A stretch of DNA of 64,000 nucleotides from Circinella minor (Eukaryota; Mucoromycota; Mucoromycetes; Mucorales; Lichtheimiaceae), in assembly GCA_016758965.1 (NCBI GenBank), contig JAEPRB010000153.1, forward strand, positions 1 to 64,000, given 5' to 3'. The translations under genes and the position numbers were made by a program. The notes beneath the pieces are model-generated. The model was not told where the DNA came from and did not search any database. It saw only the letters and a list, made by a program, of their open reading frames with translations. Positions within the stretch are counted from its first letter, which is position 1. Each line of letters starts with the position of its first letter. Below are positions 35,423-44,516 of this stretch, in pieces.

Positions 35423-36232
35423 GAGACTTTTTTTCTTGTTTACAAAATGAGTGACGCTGCTAATAATATTGGTAGGGTAAACTAAAGTTGGTCACCATTT
35501 TCGCCTGACTCTTTCGGTTTTACTAAACTTATCATTTTTTTAGACACCAACAATTACAAACATTTACTAACATATGATTTACCCTTTCGTCACCGCCCGG
35601 GAACCGATATCATGAGCAAGCTCATTTTACAAGATCCTAAAGTGGTGAATATGATGGTAAAAGTTGTCGTTGGTACGTTTCCAGCTATTTAATTTTTTTT
35701 TCTTTATAATCTCTTTTTTTATTAAATATATCATTAAACCTCATTTTTTATTTTGTTTCCAGGTGACAATGCGTTTGACAAATATTTCTCTGCGAAGTGT
35801 GAATGCAAATCCGGAAAAACATCAGACATGGTGCTTACAACAAAGCAAAAATCTCTCCCCCCCCCGTTATTGTCGAAATACAAAACATTGTCAACGATTC
35901 CTTTATGTCAAAACTCAACGAATACTGCCTTAATACAAATGATGAATACGGTCGCAAGACAATTTCAATTGTTTTCAGTATCAAAAAGACAACAGAAACA
36001 ATTTTCAAAGCATCATCAATTCGAACATCCACCTCTTTCGCCCGTACTCTCCCCTCATATCATTGGGCAGAAGAGTGTATTCTATTGGACGCAGACACAG
36101 ATACCATCATCTGACGGTGAAGAACTTTCTTGTCATAGATGGGCACCTATATTGGATATGGTGGTATTCAGCACAGATGCAACCGAGAATATTATCAATA
36201 AACTATTAAAGAGTGTTCGCACCATTGTGTGA
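35411..36232 (+). pseudogene. PD-(D/E)XK nuclease-like family gene, truncated copy (copy 3)
   Basis: Best preserved 5' end: palindrome, conserved upstream block, ATG 35612, first exon MSKLILQDPKVVNMMVKVVV, intron with donor GGTACG and acceptor TTTCCAG at about 35760, then GDNAFDKYFSAKCECKSGKT and SDMVLTTKQKS. The frame breaks in a run of nine C (35857-35865); the following frame reads PPPVIVEIQNIVNDSFMSKL and FARTLPSYHWAEECILLD, so both active-site elements are present but in different frames. The homology ends at 36114 (LLDADTDTII, stop), where copy 2 would continue with KEHINEKPL. After that comes unrelated sequence, including a frame to 36232 (SSDGEELSCHRWAPILDMVV). Truncated and frameshifted. 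Confidence 0.7.
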
Positions 36233-36839
36233 GATAATATCCCTAGCATTTCTTGAGGAACGAATTTGATGGTAGTCTCGAACGTTACTTGTCACCATAT
36301 GAAAACTGGATCTTGTTGCCGAACATCGTTGACACAAATGGGCACCTATATTCCCATTGCGATTACGCTCTATGTAAAAAAAAAAAAAAAGATCAAGAAG
36401 GTTCAATCTATTTCTGTTAGACACTACTGTTATTTCTATTACTTTAGTACAATTGCATAATATTTTCATCGCCAATTAATTCCATTTATTACATACTTCA
36501 ATATTATAGATTTACAATTATGAATTTATGAGTGGAAGAGATGCTTTTATTTATTATTTTTTTATTTGAGATGAACATAGTATTACCTAACAAATATATT
36601 TTGTGTGGCTTAATAAAGTCATAAATAATAATAAAAAAACTATTTATATTCTTCCATGTTATCGTAAAGTAATACGTAATAAGAGAGTTCAGAAATAAAA
36701 AGTTGGGGGATGCATACACTAAAGAAACTTTTGATACCGGTATCACAAAAATTATGTTCGGTTTAAGTCAGGATGCACCTTAATCCACCCATTTGGTTTG
36801 TAAATAAAAAGTTTATTTTAAAAGAAAATAAATAAAAAA
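36233..36839. other. Downstream flank of copy 3 with right inverted-repeat copy
   Basis: Carries the second occurrence of a 15-bp direct repeat (ATGGGCACCTATATT at 36139-36153 and 36338-36352), a palindrome copy at 36733-36744 and the right-hand 24-bp inverted repeat. No intact gene. Confidence 0.5.
36759..36782 (-). repeat. Right copy of the 24-bp inverted repeat
   Basis: Reverse complement of 32468-32491 with a single mismatch (CGGTTTAAGTCAGGATGCAC followed by CTTA). It lies 14 bp after a GATACCGGTATC palindrome. Confidence 0.8.
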
Positions 36840-38760
36840 GGCCAATGTATCAGTAAGTTGTATGAATTTCAAACAACCCGACAGGAAGCACGACGAGAAC
36901 GTTCATTGGCAAAGCTTCCCAAAAAAAGTATTTATTCCCTCAGAAGCACGTGTATGTTGATCCCAAATGATGCGTTATCAAATAGGAACGGATGAGAATG
37001 TAATCTTGCCAAACATTATTCTTGCCACGCCATCTTGCCAAATGTTATCCTTGCCATGATTCTATACCCATCATCAATTACCCGCCAGTAATTGAGACTT
37101 GCATCCTGCAACACCACGCACTTGTATTACCCTCCTCGAGAATACATGTATAGTCTCCTTTAGGTCATACTACACTGGTTTATAATAAATCTCCCAAGCG
37201 ACCGAATCCCATCCCTCACCAACATTATATAGAGCGCAAGATCCGGCTTGTTAACCTACTTCTGGTTTTGCTTTGTACCTTGGTTCCAACAACTATCACT
37301 GATTTTGACACTATTGCTTGATATTAGTTTGACCAGACCCATATCAATTGGTACGCTTGGACAGAATCGAATGAAATTTGCAGGAGGTACAAAATGGGTT
37401 CACCAGCTTGCTTAGAAATTATTTTCATCCGGGCCAGTTGTGACAACCCTTCAACTTGAATCCAAAAGCCAAGTCACCGTCATCCAGTTGATAATTTGAA
37501 CCACACCAAATACAAAGGTCCATGTCACTGATGGGATCATCCACCCGTTGGAATAAGTAGATACCTTGTTAAAAAGGAAATATGACAGGCATTGCTGCCA
37601 CTGGATGAAACTTTGCCTTGGACTAACGTTTCACCTACCCAGTTAAAATGGGCGTATCCGTAAGGCATTAGCGAACCGAAAGCACGTGAATTATCAACTA
37701 TGGTTGGAATGATTTGACAATGCTGTCACTGCTGAGCAAATGCCTGGTAACAAATAGTAAAACCCGAGTCTTGTTGGTCTTTCACAGAATTAAAAGCGTG
37801 TACTGCTAGCAACCAGCACAACAAACTTCCTTCTTTTGTAAAATATGGAGAAAAAAAAACGATCGTTATTTGCAGCAACGGGTTGTTCAACCATGACAAC
37901 CGTTCAAACTGAAGGATTGTAGCCAACTTGAAAAAGTTGCTAAAGAAAGATTGTTGCAGCATCTAACTTCATTCTTAACAATACACAACAGTACAGAATG
38001 CCTTGAAAGAACATTCTCCAATAAAAAGACTCACCATTAAAGTAACTAAATCCCTTTCACATGCATACTTGGATTTCACTCTTTCCATTGAAGCTTGTAT
38101 ACCATAATCAGCTCAATTTTCCTTCCTTGTTATTCTCAAAAAAGAAAAACAAGGTGTACCAATGGAAAACGTCAATAATCCGAACATGTCAAGCTTGCGA
38201 AAAGAGTTGAACCGAATTTGTCAAGGAACGAGAGACATGTCCAAGAACAATCGTTTCAAAAGAACCGTTTGGGTAATGAAAGTTATATTATCATTCGAAC
38301 CAAGCAGCATTCATAAAATAATACAAACACAATCATAAGTTGGAAAAAAGTTCCAAACCTCTTTTTTTTTTCCAAAAACCCATAAAGCGACTAACCACAA
38401 GTCAAAGAAAAAAAAGGCTGCTGTTTTTTTTTTCTCAAAAGTTAAGGAAAAGAGGCGGCAATTATGAAATCACCTGAAACTTTTTCCTGGTTCTTTACCA
38501 AAGATTAACCATGAGGTTAAGACTGCATGCTAGTTTCTTTTCTTGTCAGGAAAAAAAACGACGCGCATAATATGGTAAGGTAGACTCCAGAACCATGGAA
38601 AGAAGTAAAGAAAAGAAGAAACTTTTTCATTTTTTCGCTCGACTGCGCATTTCTTATAGAAATTCATTTGTCGCAGTAAAAAAAAAAAAATAGGCGCCAG
38701 CTAAACGACAGCCAATTTGTTATCACTACCCAACACAAAGACCACGACAAAAACTATTTT
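36840..38760. mobile_element. Probable degraded transposable-element relic
   Basis: A 1.9-kb stretch with visibly higher G/C than the flanks and few long A/T runs, yet no reading frame longer than about 80 codons and stops in all frames. It holds a short cluster of CTTGCCA units at 37005, 37021, 37034 and 37050. The composition suggests former coding or LTR-type sequence now decayed; I could not align any frame to a named transposon protein by eye. An alternative is a long non-coding transcript locus. Confidence 0.35.
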
Positions 38761-38936
38761 TTTATACGTAATGTCTATAATCCCCTCTTTTTGTTGCTAC
38801 CCAGCGTGACTTTTTAATAATATTTAAACAATATCGTATTTTTGTATAATGTATTCACAGATAGACAATAACGCTATACTTTTGGTGTGGATGGATCAAC
38901 ACGGTGGATAAAAGTGCACAAATACTTAAAACCATA

Positions 38937-39464
38937 CAGAAGAGCCCCGTTAATTTCATATACTTCATTCCTGGCTATTTTGTGAAATTAACGGTGGAAT
39001 GAAATTATCGAGGCACCATGTTGGAAGCAAATACGGGTAAAAAGTTTGACAGAAAAAATTAATAATAAATAAAGCGATATATATATAAGTGACCGTGTAA
39101 TATGGTTCATATTATATAGCAAGAGTAATCACTAAAGAAAAAGTATGTGAGGACCATAAATACAATTAATGTTGGTACTGAAGTAGAGCTATCATAGTCC
39201 CTTTGGTTCTCAACTAGATTCGGACAGTTGCTGTCTTTGAAACAAGCTACTTTGTGTAGCTTCTTTATCGCAGAAAACTAATAAGAGCCTTTCTCAAGTC
39301 ATGTGTTGGAAGATCGCTTAATTTCAAGCCTTCAAAATCATTGTGAAAGTGAAAATAAAGGGGATGTGAAAGTTGATACTATGTTTTGCAACTATTCCTG
39401 GCAAAAACCAGTAAATTAACGGGGGTTGAAATTAAACATGGATGAAATTAACGGGGCTTCTCTG
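38937..39464. mobile_element. 528-bp pogo/Tc1-like MITE with TA target duplication
   Basis: Ends CAGAAGAGCCCCGTTAATTT (from 38937) and the reverse AAATTAACGGGGCTTCTCTG (to 39464) form near-perfect terminal inverted repeats, flanked by TA at 38935-38936 and 39465-39466. A CAG start, CCCCGTTAAT core and TA duplication are typical of pogo/Tigger and Fot1-like elements (family knowledge). Degenerate subterminal repeats follow each end (GTGAAATTAACGG near 38981-38993, AAATTAACGGGGG near 39413-39425). No transposase frame inside; non-autonomous. Confidence 0.85.
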
Positions 39465-39466
39465 TA

Positions 39467-41482
39467 TTATCAATCAATTTCTTGAAAGTACAAACTTGAA
39501 TCAATATTATATAATTTTACGATAAGTTTATACTTATCGTTTTTATTTATAAATTTTTCGTTCTTTTGCTTCTCTCTCTTTGCTGTTAATTATAACCTAG
39601 ATGTCCTTGGAAGGATCAAATATTGGAAGGCAATACGTATAAAGCAATATAACTCTATATCATCATCACTTACTATTAATAAGATATATATATTTCTTTT
39701 AGTACTATATTAACTCACATATTTCCAAACTTTATCATACTGTTATTTTAACAGTGTACATGATGGGATACCGTGTGTGGCGAATAATAATATCACCCAA
39801 GCCATTCGATTACATCCATATGTACGTATAAATGTAAGTTTGAACTGGAGTTTTTTGATCGATTCATCCGTCTTTACATATATAGCTTACCATTTTTGTC
39901 ATAGGCATCAAGCTTTGTATGTATGTACAGAAATACATAGACTAAAAATTTTCCCAAACCATGAAACATTTGATTCCAAATACCCCCATTCTCCTAATTC
40001 ATGCGAGATATTAATTAGAGTTGTCTGACCAATTTTTTTATAAATAAACACGCAGATGATACTACTGTTTTTTTTTCTTGATCTCACCTATCAAATCGAT
40101 ATGAAAAAATAAAGATCAAATTTAATGATACGTAAAACTCTAATCCACAAAAGTTTAATACCTGGGGCTTACTATGTCCTGTTGGTGATGCCAGTATAAA
40201 AGAACATAATTAACTAGATATAAATACCGTTACAGTAGATGCTTTTTATATTTTTATATGGTCAACAAATTCGTGCTCTATGGTATGTATCCTTGGATAT
40301 AAATTAAGATTTGTACGTATCATATTTATTACCATGTAAAAAAAAAACAGAGAATATCCTGTGCCTTATTCTAGTAAAACTATGTAGTCTGTGACATAAC
40401 CATCTTCATCCAAATGTTCTATACGTATATTAATCTTACGATTTTTTGACTTTGAATTTTTCTATTTCTTTGTTGACAACCGATTCTTGTATGAAGTATG
40501 TGAAAAGTTGAATCAATTGAACTTTAATATTTCTTCTTATTATTTTACAGATTATGAAGTGTTTTACGTATCTAAATCGAACATGATATTCCGTAATAGC
40601 GTTTGTTCTATACTATATAGTATACTATTATTATCTTTAAGAAAAATGAGCTTATTCTCAATGTAAAGCAATACGTACATACATATTCTTGTCTGCTTTT
40701 CTAAGAACGCTACTTCAACTTTAATAATTGAGATGTTGTTCTATAGGTATCAGTTCGTACTGGATAAACAATTACAGTACTGTTTTAATCCTCTTATCTG
40801 AGTGTTGGATTAAAACATATTGTCGAACAAAACATAATTTTTCCCCTGTGGATGATAATAGCAATTATACTGATTAGTCTATATTTAGTCTACATCTAGT
40901 ATTGATAGAACCACTATGAGACAGCTCGAAAAAGTTTATTCTGGTTTCACTTGGTAGGTAAACCATGATCATTTTGATGTATGAGAGGATAGTCTTTATA
41001 TACTAGACCCTGTTTTGTTTTTCTTTTAATATTTATCAATTAGGTTGTATTTGAAAAGTGTCCCATCGTAGAATAGTTACAATGATGGACGAAGGAATAA
41101 CTAAGTGGAGATCATTCTAAATCTATTCGACCCGAAATATAACATGAGACTAATAAAGGAGAACTCTTTCAAGGCTAATAATAATAAAAATAACTAGCTA
41201 TCCCTCGTACCTACAGCTGTACTGAGGTCTCACTGTTCTGGTACTAGTAGAATTAGTGAAATAGTGTAGCAGCTACACAAAGTTTCACTTCATGAAATCA
41301 ACCGTTCCTATTTATGTACTTTCCTTTATAACATTTTTCTTATATGTATAAATGAATTAATGGTAGTTATTTGGTTCTATATAGACATACACTGTAGCGA
41401 TTGAGAAGAAATTTGTGTTATGTAAGGGCGGACAGAGGGTATACATATAAAGTGATTGGAAGCATGTGCTACATAGAATGGC
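39467..41482. other. 2-kb intergenic region
   Basis: AT-rich; no gene, RNA gene or repeat structure recognised. Several TACGTA motifs (around 39634, 39824, 40312, 40424, 40674). A frame at 39777-40028 has no recognisable feature. Confidence 0.45.
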
Positions 41483-42500
41483 TTATGAAGTGTTGAAAAA
41501 CTTGATACCCATGTTATCATCATCCGAAGATCCTTTAAATAATTGTGCTACGCCACGTTTTACAAGAATATTAAGTGCTTTGAGAAGTATAAACTGATCC
41601 AATTCATAAAATGCTAGATAGTTTCATTTTTTCGAATGTTAAATAAAATTTCAAACTTGAAATAAAACCCATACTCATAATCATAACCCTATTCATCATT
41701 GACTTACGTTGCCCTTCTGCCAAATCACCATGTGCGATTTCATATACAGTCAAAATATTATTGTTGTTCATACCCGTTTCGTTCACCTGTTTTGCATTGG
41801 TGTTAGATAATACCCATTATATATTTATTATTATTTTCATTTCATACACAATAGCTATATCCTACTTACCCATCCCAAAATTAAAGTTGCCCAATCTTCT
41901 GGTTTACGCCAATAAATAATTGCTTGAGATTTGGATCCTTTCTTTCCATCTACCCATTCTGCATCACCTGTATAAATATGATAAAACATATAACAATCAA
42001 TCATTCATTCAATGATAGATATGTCATTATTATTACCTTTTTGAACCATTTCATCCACTATTTCTTGTAATGTTTCAATCGACAATCGGCCTATATATAC
42101 GTACAAAATTATCCAAGTTAATTCCCTCTGCTTAGCGAGTTACCTGTTCCTGTTCCTATCCCTCATACTCTTCCAAAGTATCCTAATGAATTACGTTTAA
42201 GTTTTGAATTTTCGAATAGTTCAGATACACCAGGTGCTGTTACTTCGTGTAAATCAATACGAAAAATATTATAATGTCGACAATAACCCAAGATTAAGTC
42301 TTTCCATTGAGAAAGTTGACTTTCCCAAGTTGAATCGGTTGGTTGGCGACTTTGTTCAGTGTTATGTATAATGTAAATGTTATTAGTCTACAGTTTCTCT
42401 GAAACCTTTAGAAAGTGAACATGGTGCTGATGACTTACGTGTAAAAAGGCGGAAAGTTATGAATAGAAGGAAACTTGAAGTCGGATTGCATTGTAGTCAT
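41483..42500 (-). CDS. VPS25: ESCRT-II subunit Vps25
   Basis: Six exons on the minus strand: 42500-42439, 42349-42195, 42090-42037, 41967-41870, 41786-41708, 41613-41483; 192 aa, close to the family's 175-205. Vps25 is the two-copy winged-helix subunit of ESCRT-II (with Vps22 and Vps36), recruiting Vps20 in multivesicular-body sorting. Diagnostic sequence: FPSIHNFPPFYTRQPT at the N-terminus (the PPF(F/Y)T motif that binds Vps22/Vps36), QLSQWKDLILGYCRHYNIFR, LFENSKLKRRLSIETLQEIV, GDAEWVDGKKG, AIIYWRKPEDWATLILGWV, ILTVYEIAHGD and the C-terminal GIKFF. No single exon is long, so the gene is invisible to simple open-frame scanning. Exon 2 ends at the donor inside KLK|RR, which removes an in-frame TGA. 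Confidence 0.95.
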
Positions 42501-42992
42501 TAGTTTGTATTTAGAAAGAAACAGAAGAAAGTAAGGCTATATGCGCGGGAAATAAGCCTGAAATTTTAACAATCTAATCTCAATGCTAATTTCCTATATG
42601 TGACCTATATCTCCACTCAAATAACTATGTAGCATACTTTAATTCTGATGAAAACAAAGTATATTAAATAGCTTTATTCTATCATCGTATTGTTACCCTA
42701 ACCCACAGTTCCTTATATCTTGAGCTGAGTAGAGTTTTACCATTATACTTTTCCAACATAAACTTTCCATATCTCTCGCTAATAAACCTTGTGTATCCCT
42801 TTCTAAAATAACATGTTCTCTCAATCATCTATCATCTATCATCATTATAATTTTTGTCTTTTGACTTGTAAAAGAGATAGTCGATAAATATACTTTTTTT
42901 TATGTTTCTATTGATTCGAAAAAAGGGTGGAGGGGGAAAAGGATAAACGAAAACATACAAATGACTTTTATAGTAATATTTAACAATTAAAC
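42501..42992. other. Intergenic between uS12m and VPS25
   Basis: Contains the VPS25 promoter (next to 42500) and the uS12m 3' UTR. T-runs and an A-rich tract near 42920; no gene seen. Confidence 0.5.
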
Positions 42993-43654
42993 TTAGTTTT
43001 TGGAAGGTTTCTTGGCTAGAAAAATCATATAAAAAAAGAGAGTATAAATATATTAACCATCATGACCTTTGCTTACTTTGTGCACCAAGCACATTATCCA
43101 AACAATAACTTTATACTATAAAATTAAGATTACTTACTGCCATACTTGGAGCGACTAGTTGTACGAGTAGCAACACCTTGTAAATCCATAGCACCACGAA
43201 CCAAATGGTATCGAACACCAGGCAAATCAGGAACACGACCACCACGTACCAAAACAACCGAATGTTCCTGCAAGTTGTGACCTTCACCAGGAATGTATGC
43301 AATCACAGTTTTACCGTTGGTCAACTTCACACGTGCAACTTTACGTTGAGCAGAGTTAGGCTTTTTGGGTTTGGTTGTATAAACCTTGTTACAAACACCT
43401 TTTCGTTGATAGCAGTTATCCAATGCGGGTGATTTACTGACATTTTTTTTTGATTTACGGCATTTTTTAATGACTTGATTCAAAGTAGCCATGCCAGCAC
43501 TTTGTTGTGTAAGCCATGGTCGTGCTACAAAGCTAGTAGTAGTGGTGGTGGTGTTTAAGAACGCATTAAGAGGTTGTTTTTGTTGCTGTAATTGTGGACG
43601 AATAGCAGTTGCTAATAATCGACTCGTGTTGAATAAGGATCGTACGGCTTGCAT
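42993..43654 (-). CDS. Mitochondrial small-subunit ribosomal protein uS12 (Mrps12)
   Basis: Exons 43654-43138 and 43015-42993; 179 aa. uS12 lines the decoding centre of the mitoribosome. After a mitochondrial presequence-like N-terminus (about residues 1-54, Arg/Gln/Thr-rich, no acidic residues) the mature domain starts at [16 protein letters not shown] and carries [20 protein letters not shown] (the PKKPNSA loop), [19 protein letters not shown] and [12 protein letters not shown], all classic S12 signatures. Read without splicing, the frame stops after SKYGSK; a perfect GTAAGT donor there and an acceptor at 43016-43017 give SKYGTKKPSKN, the normal S12 C-terminus, so the 23-nt last exon is preferred. 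The start at 43654 is chosen over an upstream in-frame ATG (43789) because the extension is low-complexity. Confidence 0.95.
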
Positions 43655-44516
43655 GTTTTTTATTTTTATCGTTGTTGTTTTAATGTCAAATAATAAAAAT
43701 ATATTATAACAAGGTTGAAGCCTCTCTTCCACTCCGCTGAAAAATAAAAAATGAAAACAAAAAAAAAAAAGCGGGACTTCCTTATCCATCTTCCTACTAA
43801 AAAATCCATTGTCGCACCTTTCAGTGGAAAATTTTGCAATAATTAACTAACTTGGGCCATGACAACTGTATATTTTAGGAAGTGTATAAAAAGTGTTGCT
43901 AGTATATTAATAGCTCTACCAAGCAACATGACAATTGATGTTTTAAACACTATATATACCAAGTTTTATTTATGCTTTATCCCCATTAGTTACTCGATTG
44001 ATATATTGCGTTGATATTTAACGATAAAATAAACTTCTTCTGACCTTTGATTTATGTATATGTATATGCATAAAAGAAAAGAACTCAATTTAATTATTTG
44101 TGATTGACTGGCTTTATATCACAATTTGATATTCGGGAGAGAATATCTACGTACACAAAAAGATAGTTTTACATTGTCTTTCATCGGCGTATTATAGAAT
44201 ACATTATACTGTGATAGATTGCAATTTTTTTTTATATAAACGATCGAGACGTATCAGTATGTAAGAGTTTTTGTTGTTGTTTTCTTTTTTTTTCTTATTC
44301 ACTGTAAGAATTTGACCTTTTCTGTTTACGCAAATAAATTTATGATAATAGATCAGAACAAATCAGTTAACTATTTCATAAAGAAAAAAGACAATTAAGT
44401 TGGTACGTAAGAAACAATAAAAACAAAAGAACTGTCCCCTTACTTAATACTTCTATTTTTTTTCTCTTGAAAAAAAACTGGAAACAAAAAAAAAAAAAAC
44501 AAAAGCAAAAGCAAAA
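43655..44516. promoter_or_regulatory. Divergent promoter region (uS12m / MFS transporter)
   Basis: Between two divergent genes. AT-rich, with long A and T runs (44280-44300, 44480-44500). No specific regulatory site could be assigned. Confidence 0.45.

Noticed and set aside
42100..42200. In-frame TGA in VPS25 suggesting a pseudogene
   Set aside because: It lies in an intron; the donor after KLK and acceptor before RLSIET restore the normal Vps25 sequence.
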